Shown in pieces: positions 1 through 6,498 of a stretch of 36,196 nt of DNA (its first letter is position 1; each line of letters opens with the position of its first letter). The stretch is from NCBI GenBank assembly GCA_018065765.1, contig JAGHSR010000158.1:1-36196 (forward strand). The letters are read 5' to 3'. Source of the stretch: Candidatus Colicola coprequi (GTDB lineage Bacteria > Bacteroidota > Bacteroidia > Bacteroidales > Paludibacteraceae). The notes beneath the pieces were generated by a model, which did no database searches, was not told where the DNA came from, and saw only the letters and a program-made list of their open reading frames with translations. Made by a program: the position numbers and the translations under genes.

Positions 1-1
1 T

Positions 2-928
2 GCTGACAAGGCTTGGGAGCACATCCAGGAAATTGAGAAACTGGGTGGTATGGCTGCGGCTATTGAGACAGGTATTCCTAAGATGCGTATCGAGGAAGCC
101 GCTGCTCGCACACAAGCTCGTATCGACTCAGGTTCACAGAAGATCATCGGTGTCAACGAGTATCGTCTTGACCACGAAGATCCTATTGATATCCTTGAGG
201 TTGATAATACCGCTGTTCGCGAAGAGCAAGTAGCTCGTCTGGCTGAACTTCGCAAGAACCGTGACGAGAAAGCCGTGCAGGCTGCTCTTAAGGAAATCAC
301 AGCTGCCGTTCAGGCATGGGCTGATGGTAAGAAAGGTGAAAACCTCCTCGCTCTCGCTGTTAAGGCTGCAGGGCTCCGCGCTTCATTGGGCGAGATCTCT
401 GACGCTTGCGAAGCTGTCGTAGGACGTTATAAAGCAACTATTAGAACTATTTCAGGCGTGTACGCTTCAGGAACCAAGAATGATGAGTATTTTGTCAAGG
501 CACAAGAACTCACCGCTGCCTTCGCTAAGAAAGAAGGCCGTCAACCTCGTATTATGATTGCTAAGATGGGTCAAGATGGTCATGACCGTGGTGCTAAAGT
601 AGTAGCAACAGGCTATGCCGATTGTGGCTTTGATGTGGATATGGGACCGTTGTTCCAAACTCCTGCTGAGGCTGCTAAGCAAGCTGTCGAGAACGATGTT
701 CATGTATTGGGCGTCAGCTCTTTGGCTGCCGGTCACAAGACTCTTGTGCCTCAAGTGATTGCTGAACTCAAGAAACTTGGCCGTGAGGACATCATGGTTA
801 TCGCTGGTGGTGTCATTCCTGCACAGGACTATGACTACCTCTACAAAGCTGGCGTAGCTGCCATCTTCGGTCCTGGTAGCAACGTGGCTAAAGCCGCTTG
901 CACCATCATGGAATTGCTCATGCAATAA
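2..928 (+). CDS. mutB: Methylmalonyl-CoA mutase large subunit, 3' part (5' end outside window)
   Basis: The reading frame is open from base 2 and gives the last 308 residues. The enzyme interconverts succinyl-CoA and (R)-methylmalonyl-CoA with adenosylcobalamin, a step of propionate formation in Bacteroidales. The first visible part is the end of the catalytic barrel domain (GGMAAAIETGIPKMRIEE, then RIDSG and GVNEYRL). The C-terminal cobalamin-binding domain follows, with the DxHxxG motif as DGHDRG at bases 575-592, whose His is the lower axial cobalt ligand. The later SSLAAGH and GGVIP segments are also typical of this domain. The C-terminus FGPGSNV...IMELL is normal, so only the 5' end is missing. 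The stop TAA is followed within six bases by a CTAG repeat array. The small subunit would be expected upstream, outside the window. Identification is firm; the choice of symbol (mutB, mcmA or scpA) is conventional. Confidence 0.95.
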   Translation, partial: ADKAWEHIQEIEKLGGMAAAIETGIPKMRIEEAAARTQARIDSGSQKIIGVNEYRLDHEDPIDILEVDNTAVREEQVARLAELRKNRDEKAVQAALKEITAAVQAWADGKKGENLLALAVKAAGLRASLGEISDACEAVVGRYKATIRTISGVYASGTKNDEYFVKAQELTAAFAKKEGRQPRIMIAKMGQDGHDRGAKVVATGYADCGFDVDMGPLFQTPAEAAKQAVENDVHVLGVSSLAAGHKTLVPQVIAELKKLGREDIMVIAGGVIPAQDYDYLYKAGVAAIFGPGSNVAKAACTIMELLMQ

Positions 929-933
929 AAGGT

Positions 934-1037
934 TTTCTAGTATCCTAGGGTTCTAGTTTTCTAGTCATCTAGTTAACTAGTTCCCTAGAATCCTAGTTAT
1001 CTAGATTTCTAGTCTCCTAGTCTCCTAGTATCCTAGT
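934..1037. repeat. 13-unit tandem array of 8-bp NNNCTAGT
   Basis: Thirteen consecutive 8-bp units run without slippage from 934 to 1037. Positions 4-7 (CTAG) are invariant and position 8 is T in ten of thirteen units. The first three positions vary (ttt, atc, gtt, cat, taa, tcc, tat, ctc). The array begins five bases after the mutase stop codon. Decayed units (ttaactcttagtcctctta) continue up to the start of the next gene. There is no coding potential. Confidence 0.93.
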
Positions 1038-1064
1038 TCGTTTAACTCTTAGTCCTCTTATCTT

Positions 1065-1628
1065 ATGCTCTCTCCCCTCGCCCCTGACGGTTTCCTCAAA
1101 CCCATCACCGACTACAAATCGCTGATTTTTTACAAGAAGACGGTCATTCTTTACGATATGACTTTCTTTTTTGTAAATCGCTATTTGGAGCGTGGTGACC
1201 GCACTATTGACCAAATGGTTCAGGCAGCTCGTTCGGGCAAACAGAATATAGTGGAGGGACTAGAAGACGGCATGGCATCAAAGGAGATGGCTATCAAACT
1301 ACTCAATGTTGCACGTGGCTCACTCAAAGAACTGCAAGAAGATTACGAGGACCAATTGCGTGTGCATGGTTTGCCTATTTGGACTACGGCTCATCCTCGC
1401 AGCAAAGCGCTGAAAGACTTTTGCTTTGCCCATAATGGGGTAGAGCAGTATGCTCCTTATTTTGAACGTTGGAGTTTGGAGGAGTTTTGTAATACGGCTT
1501 TAACCCTTATTCATCAGGCGGATAGGGGTATATTCTCATATCTCAAGAAACTTGAAGCCGCTTTCCTCACTGAAGGCGGTATCAAGGAACAAATGTCTGC
1601 CGCCCGTCGCCGTGTCCGTGGCTATTGA
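1065..1628 (+). CDS. Four helix bundle protein, suffix-domain type (23S rRNA intervening-sequence/Avd-like fold)
   Basis: The product is 187 residues and predicted to be almost entirely helical. The region from about 30 to 75, with RTIDQMVQAARSGKQNIVEG and KLLNVARGSLKELQEDYEDQL, is the signature of the four-helix-bundle family. That family includes proteins encoded in 23S rRNA intervening sequences, and the Avd proteins of diversity-generating retroelements share the fold. The tail FLTEGGIKEQMSAARRRVR matches the longer 'suffix' subfamily found in Bacteroidota, as I remember it. I keep the ATG at 1065 because the preceding DYKSLIFYKKTVILYD also looks conserved; ATG 1158 is an alternative. The protein is rich in Arg/Lys, especially at its C-terminus, which fits nucleic-acid binding. 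It is enclosed by CTAG arrays on both sides and no reverse transcriptase is nearby. The molecular function of the subfamily is unknown. Confidence 0.85.
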   Translation: MLSPLAPDGFLKPITDYKSLIFYKKTVILYDMTFFFVNRYLERGDRTIDQMVQAARSGKQNIVEGLEDGMASKEMAIKLLNVARGSLKELQEDYEDQLRVHGLPIWTTAHPRSKALKDFCFAHNGVEQYAPYFERWSLEEFCNTALTLIHQADRGIFSYLKKLEAAFLTEGGIKEQMSAARRRVRGY

Positions 1629-1651
1629 TACCTGTTTTTGATTATCCTATT

Positions 1652-1864
1652 CTTCTAGTCAACTAGTTCCCTAGTTATCTAGTTCCCTCGTCCATAGCCC
1701 CCTAGTCAACTAGTCTTCTAGTGCCCTAGTAAACTAGCCCACTATTAGTTGTCCTAGTGCCCTAGTAAACTAGTCCACTATTAGTTGTCCTAGTGCTCTA
1801 GTAAACTAGTCAACTATTAGTTGTCCTAGTGTCCTAGTAAACTAGCCCACTAGTCAACTAACAA
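1652..1864. repeat. CTAG array with 36-bp higher-order repeat
   Basis: The same NNNCTAGT octamer as before the four-helix gene begins at 1652 (cttctagt, caactagt, tccctagt, tatctagt), with two decayed units near 1684-1697. From 1721 a block of four octamers plus AGTT is itself repeated with a 36-bp period: 1721-1756, 1757-1792, 1793-1828 and partly 1829-1864. The copies differ at only a few positions. The units abut directly with no spacers, so this is not a CRISPR array. Confidence 0.92.
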
Positions 1865-1894
1865 AACAAAAAGAGGAGATTTCGGTCTCCTCTT
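1861..1894 (-). terminator. Rho-independent terminator of the lipoprotein gene
   Basis: Bases 1871-1879 (aagaggaga) pair perfectly with 1886-1894 (tctcctctt) around a six-base loop. On the minus strand the stem is followed by a T-rich tract (tttgttttgt, 1870-1861). It lies 31 bases past the stop codon of the minus-strand gene 1926-2591 and closes that transcript. Confidence 0.85.
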
Positions 1895-1925
1895 GGTTGA
1901 TCAATGTATTAGTGTCTTTCTTGGA

Positions 1926-2591
1926 TTACAACTCTTTATACATTTTTGCGAATGCTTCTAATAAATTATTACGCAAAATAGTTTTGTAATGCAAATTGAT
2001 AGCTTTTTGATTAGTCTCTTTATGTGAATATCGACCATTTAATCGTTCTGTTTGATTGATTGAGATAGTTTCACTTTTCACTAATGTTTTTTTTTCGGTA
2101 TCATACACGCAAAGATTATATTCCGCATTAAGTACGACTTCAGTTGTGTTGCCTTTACAACAACATAATAAAGGAACATATACTGGTACAAGAGTGAAGC
2201 ATGTTAGTCCTCCTATCAACCAACCTGCTAATTCCATATCTCTATTGTCATCCACAATGTCAGAATGTGTGTAATTCTGTCGTATTACATCCACAAATGA
2301 CACATATCTATGACTCCCCGAATAAGAGGATAGTTCCTGCAAATCAAAACGCCCAAGATAGAATTTTGTTCTATCTTCTGCAATCTGCATTTTTTGTAAG
2401 TCTTCGCCAAAATTTACCATCAGTTCATTGTAGCGCGATAGATTCTTGAATCCTAAAAAATCCATTTTAGGACTTTTTTGTTGTACAGAATATGGTTCAA
2501 TGTTACTTACAGTTACTGCTGTATATGTTTTGCATGCGGGTAATAAATATGCCACAACTAAAAGGCATATCAAATAAAAATACTTTCTCAT
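1926..2591 (-). CDS. Hypothetical lipoprotein with internal hydrophobic segment
   Basis: This is a 221-residue protein of no family I recognise. It begins with a type II signal peptide, MRKYFYLICLLVVAYLLPAC; the lipobox LPAC ends at Cys20, so it is expected to be a lipoprotein. A second hydrophobic stretch near residues 124-146 (LAGWLIGGLTCFTLVPVYVP, then LLCCC) could be a membrane span or a buried hairpin. The rest is polar with predicted beta strands (TTEVVLNAEYNLCVYDTEKK). It lies 21 bases downstream of another exported-protein gene on the same strand and shares its terminator, so the two are probably cotranscribed. Both are clearly richer in A+T than the mutase or the genes after 5900, which may indicate transfer. 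The exported status is fairly sure; no function can be given. Confidence 0.75.
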   Translation of the reverse strand: MRKYFYLICLLVVAYLLPACKTYTAVTVSNIEPYSVQQKSPKMDFLGFKNLSRYNELMVNFGEDLQKMQIAEDRTKFYLGRFDLQELSSYSGSHRYVSFVDVIRQNYTHSDIVDDNRDMELAGWLIGGLTCFTLVPVYVPLLCCCKGNTTEVVLNAEYNLCVYDTEKKTLVKSETISINQTERLNGRYSHKETNQKAINLHYKTILRNNLLEAFAKMYKEL

Positions 2592-2612
2592 ACAACAATC
2601 TTTATATGGTTA

Positions 2613-3635
2613 TTAAAACTCTGCCATAGCATAGTATCCTCCATTTATTCCCGTTGCAAAGAAACTTTGCACTCCATTGTAGTTGGTATCTCCGTAGAAA
2701 AAGGCGAGAGGTTGTATATTAACACCTTTGTCTATGGCACCTGCAAGTACTCCAACTAAGCTTCCATTCCCTGAATTGAATACAATTTTATCTTTGTTTT
2801 CTTTACTTTCTGCCCATGTTGCTTTAGATAATGTTGATGATTCTATTAACATTGATGAGCTTATAGAATAACTCGGGTAAACGCATGTTAAAAAACTCCA
2901 ATTATATTTATAATTATTATATGCTGCTATACGTTCTTTTATTTTATCCATCTTCATAGTAGCATTCTTGAGTCCTGCACCTAAATGTTCTACAAATTGC
3001 AAACCAAATAATTCCAATTCATGTGCACCAGGAATAAACCAATCTTCACCGAGTTGAGTTACCCAATAGTATGCAGGAAACCAGTCTTGCATAGAAATAT
3101 CATTCTTTATACAATAATCTAAGATGGCTTGTGTATTTTCTTTGCCGTATTCACCGTTGGAACTTAAAATGTTTTGGTACATCTCATTCCATTCTTTATC
3201 TTTGTGTTTTACAGGACATGTTAGGCGTGGCATTTGTGCCATCATATCTATCAATTCTAATTGCATTTCCAATGTGTCACGCAGAGTACTCATGAGTTTT
3301 TCATAAACCACTTTATAGTCTTCCCCCGTTTGTTTACATTGTTTCTTAATTTTTCCTTTTACAATTCCTGCTACAAATTTCTGTTGGGCTTCAAACTGTG
3401 CTCGTGTTTCTACTTTGAAGTTTTCAAAATTGGGTTTAGTTTCCTTTTCTTCAAAACATTCATCTCCGAGGTATGCACGTGGAGATAACATAAGTCCATG
3501 TTCTCCAGACTCATCTACATAAACAACGAGTGCTTTGATACCATCTTTTTCACTTAAATCCCCTAATTTGTAAGTTTGGGCATACATTGTTAACGAGAAT
3601 GCGCTAACAAACATCATAAATAAACTTTTTTTCAT
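2613..3635 (-). CDS. Hypothetical secreted protein with a C-terminal Lcl/FISUMP-like segment
   Basis: The product is 340 residues and starts with a Sec signal peptide, MKKSLFMMFVSAFSLTMYAQ, probably cleaved after AQ. The next segment, KLGDLSEKDGIKALVVYVDE, resembles the start of Bacteroidota surface domains in which a value is reported to a user-like text field. The middle (about 60-130) is helical and charged. The C-terminal part contains EDWFIPGAHELELF, close to the W[YF][IL]P...EL motif of Lcl/DUF1566- and FISUMP-type domains. That similarity is weak and from memory. It is the first gene of a two-gene minus-strand unit with the lipoprotein gene 21 bases downstream. No Bacteroidota promoter is evident directly upstream; the 6S-like RNA promoter at 4028-4059 is the nearest one on this strand, but a terminator lies between. 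Function unknown. Confidence 0.72.
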   Translation of the reverse strand: MKKSLFMMFVSAFSLTMYAQTYKLGDLSEKDGIKALVVYVDESGEHGLMLSPRAYLGDECFEEKETKPNFENFKVETRAQFEAQQKFVAGIVKGKIKKQCKQTGEDYKVVYEKLMSTLRDTLEMQLELIDMMAQMPRLTCPVKHKDKEWNEMYQNILSSNGEYGKENTQAILDYCIKNDISMQDWFPAYYWVTQLGEDWFIPGAHELELFGLQFVEHLGAGLKNATMKMDKIKERIAAYNNYKYNWSFLTCVYPSYSISSSMLIESSTLSKATWAESKENKDKIVFNSGNGSLVGVLAGAIDKGVNIQPLAFFYGDTNYNGVQSFFATGINGGYYAMAEF

Positions 3636-3727
3636 TTGGTTTATAATTTTATTTATCCCGCCTACTCACTTATGGCTTTTCGGCTTACTCCATTAAATTT
3701 GTTATTCTACGATTTAGACATAATACA

Positions 3728-4022
3728 AAAAGCGCAGGTCCGAAATTTACTCGTCCTGCGGTTCTGGGCTGTGAGAAGATGCCTGTCAATGTAAAACGAG
3801 CAACTTCGACCTGCACCGTATGTATCACACCTTATTATGTAATCGCGCGCATACACGCGCACAAGGTGTACCTAAATACACACAATACAGACATTTTCCG
3901 TTGCTTCGCCTTGGCATTGACTTTTAGAACTTCTCACATTCTGAACCGCCAAGAACAAAGCGCGTTAAACGCCTTTTTCAATATGTCTGGATCTTGAAAA
4001 AGATATATACCCCCACAAAATC
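3728..4022 (-). ncRNA. ssrS: Rod-folded structured RNA, probable 6S RNA
   Basis: On the minus strand this transcript would form one long interrupted hairpin. The paired segments (plus-strand coordinates) are 3758-3764 with 3943-3949, 3770-3778 with 3930-3938 (nine perfect pairs), 3785-3791 with 3915-3921, 3800-3804 with 3900-3904, 3818-3825 with 3876-3883, and 3827-3833 with 3863-3869, with a GC-rich apex around 3844-3860. An open bubble lies between the third and fourth stems. This layout (closing stem, central bubble, apical stem) and the rod length of 192 nt are those of 6S RNA, which binds the RNA polymerase holoenzyme. One pair (in 3818-3825/3876-3883) is a G-U wobble only on the minus strand and an A-C mismatch on the plus strand, fixing the strand. 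A separate 5' hairpin (3973-3981 with 3994-4002) precedes the rod. The RNA ends in a GC stem (3733-3738 with 3755-3760) followed by T5. Another structured RNA is possible. Confidence 0.62.
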
Positions 4023-4027
4023 CACTG

Positions 4028-4059
4028 CAAAGGTACAACATTATTTGTACGTATGCAAA
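4028..4059 (-). promoter_or_regulatory. Bacteroidota promoter of the 6S-like RNA
   Basis: On the minus strand a TTTG (4056-4059) is followed after exactly 20 bases by TACCTTTG (4028-4035), the Bacteroidota -33/-7 pair. Transcription would begin about six bases further on, near 4022, just before the leader hairpin of the RNA. Confidence 0.8.
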
Positions 4060-4243
4060 TAATTTATTGTTTTTCTACTTTTTGCAACTTTTTGCAAACA
4101 TCTTTGTTCATTTCAGTTTTTGACCATTGCTTTTGCTGTGCATATACGGTTCATACCAAGGCTATACATGGAGCGCAAGTACACACTACACATGTTAGTT
4201 ATATTTCCTCACTATCTATAATTTTATGTAATACGCAAAAATA

Positions 4244-4275
4244 TTTGTGTATCTTGCAAAAAAAATGTACCTTTG
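4244..4275 (+). promoter_or_regulatory. Bacteroidota promoter of the esterase-dipeptidase gene
   Basis: TTTG at 4244-4247, 20 bases, then TACCTTTG at 4268-4275. The expected start near 4281 leaves a leader of about 15 bases before the ATG at 4296. That this promoter points at the ATG of the signal peptide suggests that 4296 was, or is, the translation start. Confidence 0.8.
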
Positions 4276-4295
4276 CAACGCAAATTACACGAACC

Positions 4296-4346
4296 ATGAA
4301 AAAAGTACTCTTTCTTTTATGTGCATTGGCACTAATGGCGTGCTAG
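4296..4346 (+). pseudogene. Detached lipoprotein signal peptide of the following gene
   Basis: ATG 4296 opens MKKVLFLLCALALMAC, a textbook lipoprotein signal peptide ending exactly at its lipobox Cys, and is followed at once by TAG (4344-4346). The frame is the same as that of the esterase-dipeptidase gene, which reopens after a second stop, TAA at 4362-4364. Only five codons (HTTKE) lie between the two stops. If both stops were sense codons, the reading would run from the signal peptide straight into the mature enzyme. So this is either the 5' end of a gene damaged by two nonsense mutations or a case of readthrough. On its own it could be translated as a 16-residue peptide. Confidence 0.7.
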
Positions 4347-4379
4347 CATACTACCAAGGAATAAAGCACGCAAGTTCAA

Positions 4380-5813
4380 GTGTTGGACTTATGGCCGGAT
4401 GGTCCCGCTGAGGATAATGGTTTGGAAGGACAGGAGATGAAGCAATATGGCTCCACGCTGAATGTGTATCATCCTATCTTGACAATCTTCCCCGCGGCAC
4501 ACCCCAACGGAACGGCTATTCTTGTTTGCCCGGGAGGTGCTTACACCGGCGTTTGCGAGGACTATGAAGGCACAGACATGGCACCTTGGCTGAATGACAA
4601 CGGCATTACCTTGGCTGTCTTGCGTTATCGTATGCCTAACGGACATTCCTCTATACCCTTGACAGACGCCTTGCGTGCCATGGAGATAATGCACGAAAAA
4701 GCCGATGAACTGGGCTTCCAACGACTGGGCATAATGGGTTTTTCTGCCGGAGGGCACTTGGCTTCGACCGTGGCAACACATTACACTTCCGAACTTAACC
4801 GACCGGACTTTCATATTCTCATCTATCCCGTTATCTCAATGGATACGACCATCACGCATGCCATAACACGTCGTAGCCTGATTGGCGATAATCCATCTAA
4901 GGAATTGGAAACTTTATATAGTAACGAGTTGCATATCAATTCTCAGGTTTCACCGGCATTCATTGCTCTAAGTGGAGACGATGAAGGGGTACCTATTGCC
5001 AATAGTCTGCGTTACTACGAGGCGTTGCAGCAAGCCGGTGTACCCGCCGTGCTGCACATGTACCCAAAAGGGGGACACGGATGGGGATTCCACCCAACCG
5101 ATTTCCGCGATATATGGACTACCGCACTGATGCAGTGGCTGATGGGAGATAGCCATAAGTGTGTTCCTCCGCAGCCCGAAGGAGCTAAATACGACTTCGT
5201 CAGTATCTCAGCAGAAATCCCCGATGCTATCTTGGAAATCCGTTATCACTCCTCTTATAATTTCGTGGGCGCGCGCGTAGATGGTTATGACGAACCTATC
5301 GCTCTTATGACACGACAAGCCGTCGATTCCCTAAAAAAGGTTAGCGATGAATTGAAGGCACAGGGCTATCGCATCAAGATTTTCGACGCTTACCGCCCGC
5401 AGTGCGCCGTGGACCATTTTGTTCGTTGGGCTAAAGATGTGGATGATACTATCATGAAACCTTATTTCTACCCCGAATTAGCAAAAGATCGTCTCTTCCC
5501 CGAAGGCTTCATCTGTGAATATAGTTCCCATACGCATGGTTCTACCGTTGACCTGACTCTTTTTGATATGAATACCGAACGCGAAGTCGATATGGGAGGT
5601 ACATTTGATTGGTTCGGCATGAGTTCATACCCTACATACACCGACCTCACAGAACAGCAGTTGGCCATGCGCCATTTGCTGCGAGATGCTATGTTGCGCC
5701 ATGGGTTCAAACCGTTTCCTACAGAATGGTGGCACTTTACTTTGGAGAATGAACCATATCCGGATACATTCTTCAATTTCCCTGTATCACTCAAATCTGT
5801 CCAATCTAGATGA
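4380..5813 (+). CDS. Alpha/beta-hydrolase esterase fused to VanX-type D-Ala-D-Ala dipeptidase
   Basis: The 477 residues from GTG 4380 hold two enzymes. Residues 1-255 are an alpha/beta hydrolase of the carbohydrate (acetyl xylan/feruloyl) esterase type: LDLWPDGPAEDNG start, CPGGAY oxyanion region, nucleophile elbow GFSAGG with Ser122, then GDDEGVP and HGWG for the acid and base. Residues 270-470 are a D-alanyl-D-alanine dipeptidase (peptidase M15D, VanX/DdpX): DAYRPQ with the substrate Arg, zinc ligands His384 and Asp391 in SSHTHGSTVD, and catalytic Glu449 with zinc ligand His452 in EWWH. All key residues are present. The true start is uncertain. In frame upstream lie two stops and a lipoprotein signal peptide (4296-4346); ATG 4437 is another possible start but would remove part of the hydrolase. 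Without the signal peptide the enzyme would be cytoplasmic. Substrates are not predictable beyond an ester and a D,D-dipeptide. Confidence 0.85.
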   Translation: MLDLWPDGPAEDNGLEGQEMKQYGSTLNVYHPILTIFPAAHPNGTAILVCPGGAYTGVCEDYEGTDMAPWLNDNGITLAVLRYRMPNGHSSIPLTDALRAMEIMHEKADELGFQRLGIMGFSAGGHLASTVATHYTSELNRPDFHILIYPVISMDTTITHAITRRSLIGDNPSKELETLYSNELHINSQVSPAFIALSGDDEGVPIANSLRYYEALQQAGVPAVLHMYPKGGHGWGFHPTDFRDIWTTALMQWLMGDSHKCVPPQPEGAKYDFVSISAEIPDAILEIRYHSSYNFVGARVDGYDEPIALMTRQAVDSLKKVSDELKAQGYRIKIFDAYRPQCAVDHFVRWAKDVDDTIMKPYFYPELAKDRLFPEGFICEYSSHTHGSTVDLTLFDMNTEREVDMGGTFDWFGMSSYPTYTDLTEQQLAMRHLLRDAMLRHGFKPFPTEWWHFTLENEPYPDTFFNFPVSLKSVQSR

Positions 5814-5910
5814 CAAGATATGGGTTCCTGAATACCTCTATTTTCGCAATGCTGCGCGTTGGCACTATGAGGGTAGATTAACTGCGAACTTTGCTTTTTT
5901 TTGAATTTGC

Positions 5911-5941
5911 TTGCATGTTCCCAAAAAAAGTCGTACCTTTG
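5911..5941 (+). promoter_or_regulatory. Bacteroidota promoter of the acyl-CoA ligase/coaX/lptC operon
   Basis: TTG at 5911-5913, 20 bases, TACCTTTG at 5934-5941. It lies about 90 bases before the first gene of an eight-gene co-directional run, and no further copy is seen before 14252. The stretch 5814-5910 holds no other feature I can support. Confidence 0.78.
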
Positions 5942-6031
5942 CGGCCGATATGCGTAAGTATGGATTTATAGTGGGGCTATAGATTGTCTTTGCGTAACAA
6001 AAATGAAGTTAAATATCAAATTCCGTTCAGT

Positions 6032-6466
6032 ATGAATACGTCCGGTAAAATTTTTGGTTGGCTCACTGCCATTGTGGTGCTTGGACTGGCTGGTTTTATC
6101 TTTGTCAAATTCTGCTATGTCTATAGCACAGGTGTTAACGAAGGAGATATCAACTATTTCCAAAACGAAGGATTTATCTTCAAGACTTATGAGGGGAAAA
6201 TGATTCAAACGGGCTACAATAGTAAGAACTCACAAGCTACTATCCAGTCCAATGAATTTCGCTTTTCTGTCGAAGATGAGCAGGTGGCACGACAGATAGA
6301 AAATAGTTCCAATCGCCAAATCAAACTGCATTGGAAACGCTATCTCGGTACGTTGCCCTGGCGCGGTAATAGTCAGTACATTGTAGATGGAGTGGCTGTC
6401 AACCAGGATGCAGCCGGCAAACAGGACGCAACAGATGATATTCTTTCGGTTCCTACCGCAGAATAA
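6032..6466 (+). CDS. Conserved small membrane protein of unknown function
   Basis: A 144-residue protein from ATG 6032. I prefer this start to the TTG at 5984, which would add sixteen residues before a normal N-terminus. One membrane span covers about residues 6-30 (IFGWLTAIVVLGLAGFIFVK). The remainder is a small soluble domain (GVNEGDINYFQNEGFIFKTYEG) with a central W-R-Y region and an acidic tail. Similar Bacteroides proteins are, as I recall, sometimes labelled '6-phosphogluconate dehydrogenase' in databases. Nothing here supports that: there is no Rossmann motif and the protein is far too short. It is the first gene after the promoter at 5911-5941, and the acyl-CoA ligase begins 32 bases after its stop, so a role in the envelope or lipid metabolism is plausible but unproven. 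Confidence 0.75.
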   Translation: MNTSGKIFGWLTAIVVLGLAGFIFVKFCYVYSTGVNEGDINYFQNEGFIFKTYEGKMIQTGYNSKNSQATIQSNEFRFSVEDEQVARQIENSSNRQIKLHWKRYLGTLPWRGNSQYIVDGVAVNQDAAGKQDATDDILSVPTAE

Positions 6467-6498
6467 CCAAAATACTATACCTCAAATACAATCATGTT

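Noticed and set aside
467-925. Long minus-strand open frame across the mutase gene
   Set aside because: It is the shadow of a well-conserved coding region and shows no protein family features; the same applies to other long antisense frames, such as 9318-9908 and 30064-30768.
1721-1864. 36-bp repeats as a possible CRISPR array
   Set aside because: The repeats abut directly with no unique spacers, are made of an octamer, and no cas genes are present.
934-1864. Diversity-generating retroelement because of an Avd-like protein
   Set aside because: No reverse transcriptase, template or variable repeat is visible in the window; the protein belongs to the suffix-type family rather than to Avd.
3779-3997. 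72-residue plus-strand open frame
   Set aside because: It lies antisense to the probable 6S RNA and has no conserved protein features.
4380-5813. Vancomycin-resistance cluster
   Set aside because: Only the dipeptidase domain is present; no D-Ala-D-Lac ligase, VanH dehydrogenase or VanRS regulator is encoded nearby.
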